Source of the DNA: Candidatus Obscuribacterales bacterium
GTDB lineage: Bacteria > Cyanobacteriota > Vampirovibrionia > Obscuribacterales > Obscuribacteraceae
DNA: 64,000 bases
Direction: 5' to 3'
Assembly (NCBI GenBank): GCA_019744775.1
Contig: JAIETZ010000008.1
Coordinates: forward strand, 37,384-101,383
Shown: positions 25,328 through 33,074 of the stretch, piece by piece
Layout of the letters: every line of letters starts with the position of its first letter
Position numbering within the stretch: the stretch's first letter is position 1
Notes under the pieces: generated by a model
What the model saw: the letters and a program-made list of their open reading frames with translations, nothing else
What the model was told of the DNA's origin: nothing
The model's database searches: none
Program-made: the position numbers and the translations under genes

Positions 25328-26281
25328 TTAGTAAACGCGATTGTAGATGTCCATCGTCAGGGAGTTTTTCCCTTTAACTCCGTTCACTTCCACTGCAACA
25401 GGCACTGCATATTGTGGGTTGAACACTTCCGGAATTATGACGGTCAAGCTATTTGTGCTCGACGAAATTACTTCTGCCTGTGCGCCAGCAATTGTCACCG
25501 TGTTTTCCGAAGCTTTTGCGGAGAAGTTTCTTCCACTGATAGTCAATTCTTGTCCTGGCGGCCCTGACATGAGACTGAGACCTTCCAATTCCGGCGGCGC
25601 AATGACCATGAGAGTGATTGCGTTGGATGTTACACCAGCTGTGGTAACGGTTACCTTATTGTCGCCGGCTTTTGCATTGCTCGGCACTACTACATCGAGA
25701 GAGGTTTCTGAAGCCGTCTTAATTTCAGCTTTGATGCCACCAAAAGTCACGGTGTTTGAAGTCGGTTTTGAGCCAAAATGCGAACCTGTAAGTGTAATGA
25801 TGTCGCCGGTGCCGGTTTTGTCAGGCTTGCCGGACTGCAGTACGGGAGCAACTCTTGCACCGACTAATTTCCAGGACAAAGTTGATCCTGGAATGCCGCC
25901 GGCTTCTACAACTATCTGACTGGTGCCGCCTGTCAAAAGACCACTGACGGAAAACGGAATTTGTTTTTTGTTCAGGACATTATTTTGTGTGAAAAGTGTT
26001 TTGCCGGCAAGAGAAACACGTATCCAATTAAAACCGGGGGACACAGTGTTGCCGTTGAGAATATTTAGAGTCAAAGGCAAGCTGGCATCATCAGCGGTGA
26101 GTTCAACGTAGTCCATAAAGCGTTGCGGCTTATTGGTGGCCGTTGTGTATTGGCTGGATTGTCCAAGAATTACTACGCCCCTCGCCGCTTGCGAGTCCGG
26201 GTCTTGAGCAAATGCCGGCAAGGTTACCTGAAGTGCAAGAGTTGCCGTCAATAGCGCTGTAGCGAGGGTTCTCGGTTTCAT
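25328..26281 (-). CDS. Exported protein with two IPT/TIG domains
   Basis: 317 residues from ATG 26281, chosen because AAAGGAC lies upstream and a signal peptide (MKPRTLATALLTATLALQ ... PAFAQ) starts there. After a beta-rich N-terminal domain (about 30-150, with VELTADDASLPLTLNILNG) come two IPT/TIG immunoglobulin-like domains, recognised by TLTGSHFGSKPTSNTVTFGG and LTISGRNFSAKASENTVTIAG. Such domains mediate adhesion or sugar binding on exported proteins. No anchor is visible, so it is probably periplasmic, secreted or surface-associated. No obvious operon partner. Confidence 0.88.
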   Translation of the reverse strand: MKPRTLATALLTATLALQVTLPAFAQDPDSQAARGVVILGQSSQYTTATNKPQRFMDYVELTADDASLPLTLNILNGNTVSPGFNWIRVSLAGKTLFTQNNVLNKKQIPFSVSGLLTGGTSQIVVEAGGIPGSTLSWKLVGARVAPVLQSGKPDKTGTGDIITLTGSHFGSKPTSNTVTFGGIKAEIKTASETSLDVVVPSNAKAGDNKVTVTTAGVTSNAITLMVIAPPELEGLSLMSGPPGQELTISGRNFSAKASENTVTIAGAQAEVISSSTNSLTVIIPEVFNPQYAVPVAVEVNGVKGKNSLTMDIYNRVY

Positions 26282-26422
26282 GAGCCAGTCCTTTAGATTT
26301 ATGAGACGCAGCAATTGTGTTGCCAATTCTTTTGTGTCGAGATTCATTATAGTGCGCAAAATTACAGTGCGCTAATACTCTTTGTTGGGTATAAAGAATA
26401 TCGGATACTGCGAGCGCTACTT

Positions 26423-26758
26423 ATGAAGAAAGACAACTCGAAACAAGCCAGTGCCGTCGAATCGGCAGTCTCTGAAATGGCAAAGGCCGCGGAACCGGCT
26501 CAACTTGGGCACGGTCACGTGGACCATGTTGAGTTGCCAGAAGCTGTTGAGCATGGCGGTGTAACAGGCCATGAAATTCTGTTGCACGAGTACAACGAGT
26601 CGGCGAAGTTGCTTGGCTTGAGTGAAACCACTGAAAAGACTTTGGTAATGGATGCCGAAAGGCAAGGTAAGCAGCCGGATGAAGCTATTTCGGCTTACTT
26701 GCACGAACAGCTACCGAAGCATGACTTTTACGAGCAGCCGGTGTTGTTGGGAAGTTGA
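26423..26758 (+). CDS. Small soluble protein, unknown
   Basis: 111 residues from the ATG at 26423; earlier in-frame codons back to 26315 look non-coding. Acidic with His-rich segments (HGHVDHVELPEAVEHGG). Residues about 55-90 (SAKLLGLSETTEKTLVMDAERQGKQPDEAISAYL) are helical. No signal peptide or known domain. No strong ribosome binding site is present; TATAAA occurs at about 26390. Divergent from the IPT gene. Moderate confidence that it is real. Confidence 0.6.
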   Translation: MKKDNSKQASAVESAVSEMAKAAEPAQLGHGHVDHVELPEAVEHGGVTGHEILLHEYNESAKLLGLSETTEKTLVMDAERQGKQPDEAISAYLHEQLPKHDFYEQPVLLGS

Positions 26759-26818
26759 TTGGGTTCTACGATGGCTGGTAGTAAACCAGATCAAAAAAAT
26801 GATTTTGTCCCCTCCCTT

Positions 26819-26961
26819 GTCATTTCGAGCGAAAGCTGCGTAGCAGCTGTAGTCGAGAAATCCGCTATGGCTTATCGACGTTGCTGTTGATCAACACCGT
26901 CAATGATTCCACAACGCAGATTTCTCCACTCCTTCGCTGGCGCTCAGTCGGTCGAAATGAC
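26819..26961. repeat. GTCAT-type long inverted repeat, copy 3
   Basis: Starts GTCATTTCGAGCGAAAGCTGC and ends CGGTCGAAATGAC, with internal gagaaatccgc and gcagatttctc arms. It lies between convergent genes at 26423 and 26983. Confidence 0.75.
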
Positions 26962-26982
26962 AAAGAGGAAGAGGGAACGACG

Positions 26983-27840
26983 TTACACAATCGGATTGAA
27001 CATATCCTGGCTCATGCCGTCTTCGGCAGATTCGGCATACGTGTGCTGATCGCCAAGCAAGTAGCGGCGTCTGCGCACCAGGCGCATGATGCCTTGTTCT
27101 TCGGCTTCGCGCCAGCTTTTCACGATGAAGACTTCGAAGCCTGTATTCTTCGGCAATTCGGCTTCATCGAATTTCAGTCCTGTTTCCAGCGGATTGTAGA
27201 TGACGTTGGTCACGTGACCGACATCTCCGTCAGATCGAGCGCTGTTGCCCTTCATGAATGAGTAGTTTGGATCGATGTTGCAATCTTTGATAGCGTTAGC
27301 TACAAGCAATCTTTTGTTGGATTCTGAAGTGATGATCATTTCATCGAACTGCAGTCCAAGCATTTTTGCTTTGTATTTTTGCGCTTCTCGATTGCCGATT
27401 GTCACCAACACCATCAGGAAGTTGTGTTGAGTGCGGTTCAACACAGGCAACGCATCTTTGAACTCGCGCGGCTTTCTCCAATATGGGTGACGTCCGATTT
27501 CGCGACAGATGAGTTCGTCGTCGGAATTGACGCGCTTGCCGTGACGTTTGCAGAGTGCGCGATAGGTTTGAGCCATCGCTTCGCCGAGCATGTGCACTTC
27601 AAAGCCTTTGAGGCTCATATTCTCGTGCTCAATTTTGGCGAACATTTCGGCAGCTTCATGCTTGCTGAAGCCCAGGTGCCGCAAAAAACGCCAGAACATT
27701 TTCTTGGCGCGCACAAAGTCAGGCTCGCACTCGGCAATTGTTCCATCGAAATCAAAAAATGCGGCTGCGATTTTGCCGTTGGGAAGAACATAGTTGCGAC
27801 CTGGCGGCTGGCAAAAGGTTAGTGTTTTGGCTAGATTCAT
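26983..27840 (-). CDS. HAD-like phosphatase family protein
   Basis: 285 residues behind GAGGTAACC. The nucleophile motif FFDFDGT is at about 28-34. Later a LVTIGNREAQKYKAKMLG segment matches HAD motifs II-III, but the expected GDSxxD motif IV appears altered (MKGNSARSDGDVGHVTN). HAD enzymes usually remove phosphate from small molecules; the large helical cap after motif I and the divergent motif IV leave the substrate open. The basic stretch LVRRRRYLLG near the C-terminus is unusual. A terminator-like hairpin lies 55 nt before its start with no gene upstream on that strand, pointing to leader attenuation. Confidence 0.75.
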   Translation of the reverse strand: MNLAKTLTFCQPPGRNYVLPNGKIAAAFFDFDGTIAECEPDFVRAKKMFWRFLRHLGFSKHEAAEMFAKIEHENMSLKGFEVHMLGEAMAQTYRALCKRHGKRVNSDDELICREIGRHPYWRKPREFKDALPVLNRTQHNFLMVLVTIGNREAQKYKAKMLGLQFDEMIITSESNKRLLVANAIKDCNIDPNYSFMKGNSARSDGDVGHVTNVIYNPLETGLKFDEAELPKNTGFEVFIVKSWREAEEQGIMRLVRRRRYLLGDQHTYAESAEDGMSQDMFNPIV

Positions 27841-27895
27841 GGTTACCTCATTTGCGCTGTGCGCGTGGCAAGAACTTGCGGTAGGACGATGTGAG

Positions 27896-27933
27896 AAAAC
27901 CCCCGACTTGCTAAGGCAAGGTGCAGGGGTTTT
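27896..27933 (-). terminator. Terminator-like hairpin in HAD gene leader
   Basis: Outer stem AAAACCCC/GGGGTTTT with an inner stem CTTGC/GCAAG (27907-27911, 27916-27920). Both strands give a T run. No upstream gene on the minus strand uses it, so it may be an attenuator of the HAD gene. Confidence 0.55.
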
Positions 27934-28089
27934 GGAAATGCTGAATTGGTTTAGCTAAATAGAGTTTTCTAACTGGAAAACGAAGCTGTAATTTATAGCT
28001 TTACCTTAGTGCTTTGAAGTGCTCTATAGAAGCAGGTCGCCAAGGGGTAACTCAACATACCTCTGACGCAGCTTCGCTAGTATGGACAA

Positions 28090-28112
28090 GGGCGCATGCA
28101 ATGCGCCCCTAC
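28090..28112 (-). repeat. REP-like palindrome, copy 4
   Basis: GGGCGCATGCAATGCGCCC followed by CTAC, minus orientation, about 24 nt upstream of the TATAAT at 28136. Confidence 0.85.
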
Positions 28113-28135
28113 AACGGACAGAGAACCGGACAAGG

Positions 28136-28141
28136 TATAAT
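28136..28141 (+). promoter_or_regulatory. Putative -10 box
   Basis: TATAAT 34 nt before the ATG at 28175; no clear -35 box. Confidence 0.35.
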
Positions 28142-28174
28142 TGAAAGCCGCGCGGCACTGCGCTTTGAGAAATT

Positions 28175-29173
28175 ATGATGAGACGTTTATTTTTAATAGC
28201 AGCTTTCCTCTTCCTCGCTTGCGGAATTGCACTTCCGTGTCAGGCAATCACTGGTGTAAATCAAGAATTGCTTGATGTACTTTCGCAGCGTCCGGAGTTT
28301 ATGCATCTGGATTATTTCGAGCATTTAATCGGTAGACCATTCAACGAAAACTCAGAGCGCTTTGGCCAAAGAAAGTCTTATTACTGGTACAACGCAACAC
28401 ACCAAGTAACATACGAACTACACCAATTTGAAAGAAGCCCTGGTGAAGTAGTCACATCCAACTTCATCATTCATATGCAGGGAAATGTTCTGGGAATGGC
28501 CGACCTCGCGTCTTTGTACGGACCAAATGGTCATCGCCTTTTCGATAACAAAGGTAATGTCTGCACGGCTTATTCTTACGCGCCGTACACCTCTCTAGTT
28601 TTTGCATCACCACAAGAAAGCTTCGGTGTGCAAGAAGCGAAAGTGATGTACAGTGGTCCTCCACTTAAGCGTCCGGATCTCGAAGAGTTGCATGATGTAG
28701 AAGTTGGACACATCGGCAGATTGACTCCGGGAATTGTTAGACACGGTCGTTGGGATATTCCAATTACACCAATATCCCATCACTTGAAGCGTCATCCATA
28801 CGATGGCGAAGCTCGCTATCAATTAGCACAAGCGCATCGCTATCACGGTCATGTTGATGTTGCTATCAATGAATACAAGTCAGCTTGGGCATGTGCAGGT
28901 GACGACGAAGAATTGAAAGCTCGCTGCATTGCCGGCTTGGCAGAATTGCGTGCATTGCCTGCTCCGTATGTGGCAACAGATGTTGTTGTGAATCAGCCTG
29001 AGCATGTGGTTACAAACTATGGCAATCGCATGAGATACGCAGGTGATCATAATATTTATTACGACGATCACTATCAGTGTGATCATCAACAGCCACAGCA
29101 ACAACAAATCCAACAACAATACAACCAACAGCAAAATGAACAGTTAGCAGGACGGTCGAGTCCAACAATGTAA
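28175..29173 (+). CDS. Exported TPR-containing protein with Gln-rich tail
   Basis: 332 residues (or 331 from the second ATG). Signal peptide MMRRLFLIAAFLFLACGIALPCQA. Residues about 40-190 form an unrecognised mixed domain. DGEARYQLAQAHRYHGHVDVAINEYKSAW (about 209-237) is one clear TPR unit. The C-terminal 35 residues are nearly all Gln/Asn/His/Tyr (QQPQQQQIQQQYNQQQNEQ), a low-complexity tail. It is probably periplasmic or surface-exposed. The cytidine deaminase gene follows after 22 nt. Confidence 0.82.
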   Translation: MMRRLFLIAAFLFLACGIALPCQAITGVNQELLDVLSQRPEFMHLDYFEHLIGRPFNENSERFGQRKSYYWYNATHQVTYELHQFERSPGEVVTSNFIIHMQGNVLGMADLASLYGPNGHRLFDNKGNVCTAYSYAPYTSLVFASPQESFGVQEAKVMYSGPPLKRPDLEELHDVEVGHIGRLTPGIVRHGRWDIPITPISHHLKRHPYDGEARYQLAQAHRYHGHVDVAINEYKSAWACAGDDEELKARCIAGLAELRALPAPYVATDVVVNQPEHVVTNYGNRMRYAGDHNIYYDDHYQCDHQQPQQQQIQQQYNQQQNEQLAGRSSPTM

Positions 29174-29195
29174 TAGCTCACTAGAAGGGCAAGTT

Positions 29196-29606
29196 ATGTC
29201 AGAGACAAATCCGAAATATGTTGAGTTACTGAAGGCAGCAAAAGAAGCGGCAAAACGCGCGTATGCTCCTTATTCTAAATTTCCAGTTGGAGCAGCTTTG
29301 TTGGGAGACGACGGGAGAGTATTCTCCGGCTGCAACGTTGAAAACGCCTCATACGGAGCGACAAGATGCGCCGAGCAAACAGCTGTTCAGAAAGCTGTAT
29401 CTGAAGGATGTCGCAAATTTGTGGCTGTTGCCGTTCATTGTTCTGAAACCGACGATTGTTGGCCTTGCGGCATCTGCCGTCAGGTATTAAATGAATTCGC
29501 TCCGGAGATAGATGTTATTGTCGATGCCGGTAATGGCTCCGTGACCGTAATCCGTCTGCCAGAGCTGCTTACGAGGTCTTTTGGACCCAAAGATTTGCCC
29601 AGTTAA
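29196..29606 (+). CDS. cdd: Cytidine deaminase
   Basis: 136 residues, the normal size of homotetrameric cytidine deaminases. It converts cytidine and deoxycytidine to uridine and deoxyuridine in pyrimidine salvage. Zinc ligands C58, C91 and C94 and the catalytic E60 are all present in CAEQ and PCGICRQ, and FPVGAALL and GCNVENASYG line the substrate pocket. Ribosome binding site AAGGGCAAG. It follows the exported TPR gene by 22 nt, but no functional link is apparent. Confidence 0.95.
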   Translation: MSETNPKYVELLKAAKEAAKRAYAPYSKFPVGAALLGDDGRVFSGCNVENASYGATRCAEQTAVQKAVSEGCRKFVAVAVHCSETDDCWPCGICRQVLNEFAPEIDVIVDAGNGSVTVIRLPELLTRSFGPKDLPS

Positions 29607-29612
29607 TTCTGC

Positions 29613-29640
29613 TTGACATCAACTCTTTTCGTGGTTTAAT
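29613..29640 (+). promoter_or_regulatory. Promoter of 29669 gene
   Basis: TTGACA (29613-29618), 16-nt spacer, TTTAAT (29635-29640), about 28 nt before the GTG start. A good sigma-70 match. Confidence 0.6.
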
Positions 29641-29668
29641 TGACCCAATATGGATAGGAGTCCAAGGC

Positions 29669-30061
29669 GTGCTATCTTCTGACGCAAGGCAAATACAAAG
29701 TCAATTACTAAACAGCAGCGACGCTGGCACAGCTCGCTTGCTTCAAGGCGTTTGGGATGGACCACAAACTAAAGCTTCTGCTACGGACAAAAAATCTGGT
29801 GGAGCGGCCGCAGCTTTCATGGAAATGATGGATGAAGGACTTTACGGCAAGGCGTATGCCCAGGAACTGCGTGGTGCTAACAAAGTAGAGCAAGATACAA
29901 AAGTTGCTGATGCGAAAGTACCGCAAGGTTTTCCAGCAGCCAGCGTTGTTGGTGGCGAAAAAGGCTACATTGATTTTGGTGCGCAGGACGAATTAGCAGG
30001 TAAGCGCGACACCAACACCAACAAGTTTCTGAACTTCGTAGATAATCGTTTAGCTGCTTAA
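29669..30061 (+). CDS. Small soluble protein, unknown
   Basis: 130 residues from GTG 29669, about 10 nt after GGAG. No signal peptide or membrane span. The sequence is hydrophilic, Ala/Gly/Asp/Lys-rich, with helical segments (SGGAAAAFMEMMDEGLYGKAYAQEL) and a disordered-looking middle (EQDTKVADAKVPQG). No recognised domain. The FMEMMDEGLYG segment is faintly like flagellar rod/muramidase-assembly (FlgJ N-terminal) sequences, but no flagellar gene is near, so I leave function open. It has its own promoter. Confidence 0.7.
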   Translation: MLSSDARQIQSQLLNSSDAGTARLLQGVWDGPQTKASATDKKSGGAAAAFMEMMDEGLYGKAYAQELRGANKVEQDTKVADAKVPQGFPAASVVGGEKGYIDFGAQDELAGKRDTNTNKFLNFVDNRLAA

Positions 30062-30070
30062 CTTAAGTGT

Positions 30071-30952
30071 TTAACGCTTGAACAGCATTCCCGGATAGCC
30101 TGTTATCACTCGCTGCAAATGTGGCGGAAGTGATTCAAGCTGCGGCATTCTCATGCTCTGGTCGTCACCGGGTCTATTGATGTCGCTACTCCAATATCTA
30201 AATGACTCAATTTCCGTTGGCCTGTTTGGATAAGTACGCTCTAGCGGAATAATTACCGCTCTGGTGTAACTGCACGTACCGTCCAGCTTATCGAATTTGG
30301 CTAATCCCACAAAGAAGCGGTGTGGGCGACCATCAATGCTGCGATCGGTGAAAAGCTCACCCTCAGTCGAGATTGTGTCGACCTGTCTGTCCGATGTATT
30401 TAGGCGCTGGTAGCTGCCATAAATCCGTTTTCCATCAGGCATGCCGACAGGAATTGCCATGTCGAATTGGTGTAAAACTCTTAGCGTTTGCCTTGGTAGG
30501 TTAATTCCCTGCCGCTCTAAAGCGCGCTGCATGTATGTGGCCATGCCATTGAGGTCTTCGTCTTCCGAAACGCACACTTCCTGGTAGTCGACGAAGTATT
30601 TTTTGAAGCCGGCAATAACCGGATGTTGAGGATTTTTCTCGAGATAAAGCTGAACGTTGTAGCCGTCTTTTTCTCGGTATTGGTCTATGCCCGCCGGTAT
30701 GTAAGTCTGCTCTGCGCGTCCTTGCAAGGTTTCCTGTCGCCCATATTGAGCTTGAAGCGGGATGCGTGGTTGCTCTTGCACGCGTCCTTGCTGAGGATAT
30801 GTTGCGGTGCCTATCTCCTCGACTTTTCCGTTTAATACAAACGGCTTGCGTTCTTGAGGATGAGACGTGTAATCCTGAAACGGCGTTGTGTCCTGAGACT
30901 GCCTGTCAGCGCCTCGCGTAAGTCGTTTAAGAGCATCCCATGGTCCAGACAC
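30071..30952 (-). CDS. Unknown protein, start uncertain
   Basis: About 293 residues from a GTG at 30950-30952 with GGAG 8 nt upstream. The frame stays open to 31126, but the extra part reads through REP copy 5 (residues GRMQCAPT are the translated palindrome), so that extension is probably not native. After a Gln/Arg-rich, disordered-looking region (RQETLQGRAEQTY), residues about 100-290 look folded, with RPHRFFVGLAKFDKLDGTCSYTRAVIIPLERTYP. No signal peptide and no recognised family. It ends 9 nt from the convergent gene at 29669. Confidence 0.6.
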   Translation of the reverse strand: MSGPWDALKRLTRGADRQSQDTTPFQDYTSHPQERKPFVLNGKVEEIGTATYPQQGRVQEQPRIPLQAQYGRQETLQGRAEQTYIPAGIDQYREKDGYNVQLYLEKNPQHPVIAGFKKYFVDYQEVCVSEDEDLNGMATYMQRALERQGINLPRQTLRVLHQFDMAIPVGMPDGKRIYGSYQRLNTSDRQVDTISTEGELFTDRSIDGRPHRFFVGLAKFDKLDGTCSYTRAVIIPLERTYPNRPTEIESFRYWSSDINRPGDDQSMRMPQLESLPPHLQRVITGYPGMLFKR

Positions 30953-31085
30953 AAATGTTCTCCGCCAGTGAAGTACAGAATGCAATAAGTAAAACGCTTT
31001 GTCTATGTGAAAAACCGCAAGGATAGATACTAGGTCGTATAGTGTAAATTCTGCAAATAAGAATCCGCCGTTGCGTACTGTCCTC

Positions 31086-31108
31086 GTAGGGGCGCATTGC
31101 ATGCGCCC
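31086..31108 (+). repeat. REP-like palindrome, copy 5
   Basis: GTAG then GGGCGCAT-TGC-ATGCGCCC, plus orientation; forms an inverted pair with copy 6. Confidence 0.85.
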
Positions 31109-31121
31109 TTGTCCAAGACCA

Positions 31122-31186
31122 GTCATTCTGAGTGGCTGTAAGGCGCGAAGAGTCTCACGTGTTAAAGTCGTGAGACTCTTCGAAAC
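31122..31186. repeat. GTCATTCTGAG hairpin between two REPs
   Basis: Begins GTCATTCTGAGTGG and contains a perfect 14-bp stem CGAAGAGTCTCACG/CGTGAGACTCTTCG (31146-31159, 31169-31182) with a 9-nt loop. It is flanked by REP copies 5 and 6 in opposite orientation, a BIME-like composite. Confidence 0.75.
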
Positions 31187-31210
31187 GGGCGCATTGCAAT
31201 GCGCCCCTAC
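31187..31210 (-). repeat. REP-like palindrome, copy 6
   Basis: GGGCGCATTGCAATGCGCCC followed by CTAC, minus orientation, with one extra base in the centre. Confidence 0.8.
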
Positions 31211-31220
31211 ACCGCATGCG

Positions 31221-31643
31221 TTACATCCCGTGCGTGAAAAAGCCGTTCTCGTAGACGGGAATATTCGCCGTCCTCAAAAGGAAAAGCGCCAGATGCACTT
31301 CGAATGTCGGACCGTTCGTGTTGACTTTAATGCCGTCATTGGCAAACACCAACACTTGCTTCGAAAGCTTTGCTGCATCAAGCGCCGCTTGTAACGCAAG
31401 TACGTTCTTGTTACTTGTCTGCGGAATATTAGCTTTGCTAATTTCCCAGTCGACATGATTGACACCTGTGACCTTAATCGCCTTCATCCGCTGAATGAAA
31501 TCTCGCGCTTCTTCGATTCGGGTTGCCGGAGCGTAGCAGGTAACTCCCTGGTCGGTGACCATGAAGATGTAACCATAAGTTGCCAGGTCTGACTGCGATG
31601 CGGCTGTGTACATGTCTGCTGTTATCTTTGAATTCTGAATCAT
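31221..31643 (-). CDS. Small soluble protein, unknown
   Basis: 140 residues from ATG 31643, chosen because AGGAG lies 9 nt upstream; the frame extends to 31661 into a terminator-like hairpin. Mixed alpha/beta pattern: YGYIFMVTDQGVTCYAPATRIEEARDFIQRMKAIKVTGV, then VLVFANDGIKVN. No signal peptide. Family not recognised. It is the last gene of a small set of unknown proteins (32657 to 31221), separated from the 45-codon gene by a hairpin. Confidence 0.7.
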   Translation of the reverse strand: MIQNSKITADMYTAASQSDLATYGYIFMVTDQGVTCYAPATRIEEARDFIQRMKAIKVTGVNHVDWEISKANIPQTSNKNVLALQAALDAAKLSKQVLVFANDGIKVNTNGPTFEVHLALFLLRTANIPVYENGFFTHGM

Positions 31644-31662
31644 TTTGGGTCTCCTGAACAAA

Positions 31663-31690
31663 AACGCACGCTTCGTGCGAAGCGTGCGTT
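31663..31690 (-). terminator. Terminator directly before a ribosome binding site
   Basis: Stem AACGCACGCTTCG/CGAAGCGTGCGTT (13 bp) followed on the minus strand by TTTTTG and then at once by AGGAG and the ATG at 31643. It should end transcripts of the 45-codon gene unless read through. Confidence 0.8.
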
Positions 31691-31711
31691 CAATTTGGAC
31701 TATGTGAGCGA

Positions 31712-31849
31712 CTACGCAGCGGCCGGTGCCATGCGTCTGCGAGCAGCCAGTAACCAGCCGTGCAAGACAATGCTTGCGTAATCACAGACGTCCAATACAA
31801 ACAGCGCAGCTCTAATTGCGAAGTCGCCCAAGAATTTCAGTATTTTCAT
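31712..31849 (-). CDS. 45-residue small membrane-type protein
   Basis: Starts at ATG 31849 behind an excellent TAAGGAGAAACATC and ends at TAG 31712-31714, followed by a strong terminator. The peptide begins MKILKFLGDFAIRAALFVLD, continues DYASIVLHGWLLAA and ends RRRMAPAAA, so it has amphipathic or membrane-associating helices with a basic C-terminal part. Strong initiation signals and position between genes argue that it is real. It resembles small membrane proteins or type I toxins in shape, but nothing in the sequence shows toxicity. Confidence 0.65.
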   Translation of the reverse strand: MKILKFLGDFAIRAALFVLDVCDYASIVLHGWLLAARRRMAPAAA

Positions 31850-31865
31850 GATGTTTCTCCTTAGT

Positions 31866-32261
31866 CTATTGCCAATGTTGGGTGTTGAGGTCTTCTATGT
31901 CCACTTCGATTATTTTGAAAATGGCTTTGACCCCTGGGATGTTAGAGATATATTGAAGGCTTGCTCTATCAACGACGCCTCTTAGTGCAAATGTTTCACC
32001 TGTCCAGCCATTGCCTGTCCAGGTCTCCATTCCCCTGTGATATTTCTCGAATATCGCGAGTTCACGAATTGCTCGGAGTGATGTTTCATCAAGGCTACCG
32101 CTGCTTTCGTCGAAAGTTATGTGCACGGGAAATAATTCGTAAGCGTAAGTCAGAATGCTTGGCTTTTCGTACAGGTGCAGTAGGTCTGAGTGAATTTTTG
32201 ATTTGTTGATCCAGCACGGCACTGATTCTCCGTACATAGTAGAAACGAGTTTTGAATTCAT
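31866..32261 (-). CDS. Unknown protein, paralogue of 32277 gene
   Basis: 131 residues. The C-terminal 90 residues match the next gene upstream: FPVHITFDESSGSLDETSLRAIRE against LPVHIIFDEKDGYVSPQALRNIQK, and GNGWTGETFALRG...LQYISNIPGVKAIF against GNGYTGETFALQG...LAYVSRQPGVKYIW. The two arose by tandem duplication. No signal peptide or catalytic motif. The conserved WTGETFAL/PGVKxI core looks like an alpha/beta fold. The start follows GGGAGCACTAAC. Family not recognised. Confidence 0.75.
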   Translation of the reverse strand: MNSKLVSTMYGESVPCWINKSKIHSDLLHLYEKPSILTYAYELFPVHITFDESSGSLDETSLRAIRELAIFEKYHRGMETWTGNGWTGETFALRGVVDRASLQYISNIPGVKAIFKIIEVDIEDLNTQHWQ

Positions 32262-32276
32262 GTTAGTGCTCCCTTG

Positions 32277-32657
32277 TTATTTAGTTGGCCAGGAGTATGT
32301 CCATCTGCAACGATCCGCTAAGAGCCATATGTACTTAACTCCTGGTTGTCTAGATACATACGCTAGCTGTCGTCTCGATAAGTTGCCTTGCAAAGCAAAG
32401 GTCTCTCCCGTGTACCCATTGCCGAACCAATGTTCAAGCTCAGAGGCATGTTTTTGAATGTTGCGCAGAGCCTGTGGTGACACATATCCATCTTTTTCGT
32501 CGAAGATAATATGCACCGGCAAAATAAATATAGTGTCTTGAGGTGGCGAGCTTGAATCGAACATAGCTAAGAGTCGCTCATCGACAATTGCCCGATTCAA
32601 GGGTCCACCTCCGGCGTTACTTCCTGGTAAGTGACCAAATCCAGTGGTGTCAGCCAT
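32277..32657 (-). CDS. Unknown protein, paralogue of 31866 gene
   Basis: 126 residues from ATG 32657 (GAGGACAACACA upstream); the frame upstream to 32780 is not supported by a ribosome binding site and enters the direct repeat near the toxin-antitoxin locus. The N-terminal 35 residues (MADTTGFGHLPGSNAGGG) are probably disordered. The rest is the domain shared with the 31866 gene. It is the first gene of the small operon running down to 31221. Confidence 0.72.
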   Translation of the reverse strand: MADTTGFGHLPGSNAGGGPLNRAIVDERLLAMFDSSSPPQDTIFILPVHIIFDEKDGYVSPQALRNIQKHASELEHWFGNGYTGETFALQGNLSRRQLAYVSRQPGVKYIWLLADRCRWTYSWPTK

Positions 32658-32750
32658 TGTGTTGTCCTCGCTGAATATAATTGAGTATCGTTTCTGTGTC
32701 GGTGTTCTAAAGGTGCTTGAGCCCCTGAGTTGCTGAATCAACTCGGGACC

Positions 32751-32803
32751 GCACGCCTTCTGATGTAGTCGCTCATACAAGCGGGATCAGCAAGCATCTG
32801 GAC
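32751..32803 (+). repeat. Direct repeat flanking TA module, left copy
   Basis: About 53 bp, beginning GCACGCCT, sharing GAGTCGCTCAT-like and ATCAGCAAGC blocks with 33490-33543; roughly 85% identical by eye. It lies just upstream of the VapB-like gene. Confidence 0.7.
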
Positions 32804-32843
32804 AGTGTGTGATTCGGCATATTGTTGCCAATGTGTGGCCTAT

Positions 32844-32861
32844 TGTGTAGAATATTACACA
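32844..32861. promoter_or_regulatory. Candidate TA operator
   Basis: Inverted repeat TGTGTA-GAATAT-TACACA ending 12 nt before the GTG start of the antitoxin. Position and symmetry fit autoregulation by an antitoxin dimer. Confidence 0.5.
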
Positions 32862-32873
32862 GAGGTAAGAATT

Positions 32874-33074
32874 GTGGCCACCAACCTGAATATTAACGAA
32901 CAGCTACTTGCTCAAGCCCTTCGCGTCGGTGGACGCAAGACAAAACGCGAGACGGTTAATGAAGCCTTAGAGGAATACATTAGCCGTCGCAAGCGTAAAG
33001 AGATTGCCCAGTTATTCGGCAAGCTCCATCTTGAGCAAGGCTATGATTACAAAGCCTTGAGGCGTAAACGGTGA
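32874..33074 (+). CDS. VapB-family antitoxin
   Basis: 66 residues from GTG 32874 (AGAGG 8 nt upstream); an ATG at 32805 would add 23 Cys-rich residues that read through the operator and are unlikely. The sequence TNLNINEQLLAQALRVGGRKTKRETVNEALEEYI is the typical VapB type (ribbon-helix-helix-like) DNA-binding head, followed by a basic C-terminal tail (AIRRKR-type, ending KALRRKR) that would bind the toxin. The stop overlaps the toxin start (GTGA). It should neutralise VapC and repress its own promoter. Confidence 0.88.
   Translation: MATNLNINEQLLAQALRVGGRKTKRETVNEALEEYISRRKRKEIAQLFGKLHLEQGYDYKALRRKR

Larger units (their letters stand above)
27841..28174. other. 334-bp divergent intergenic region
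   Basis: Contains the leader hairpin at 27896-27933, AT-rich sequence, REP copy 4 and a TATAAT at 28136-28141 for the plus-strand gene. No gene seen. Confidence 0.45.

Noticed and set aside
30953..31126. N-terminal extension of the 30071 gene
   Set aside because: The added residues (GRMQCAPT) are the translated REP palindrome and there is no ribosome binding site before it; I use the GTG at 30952.
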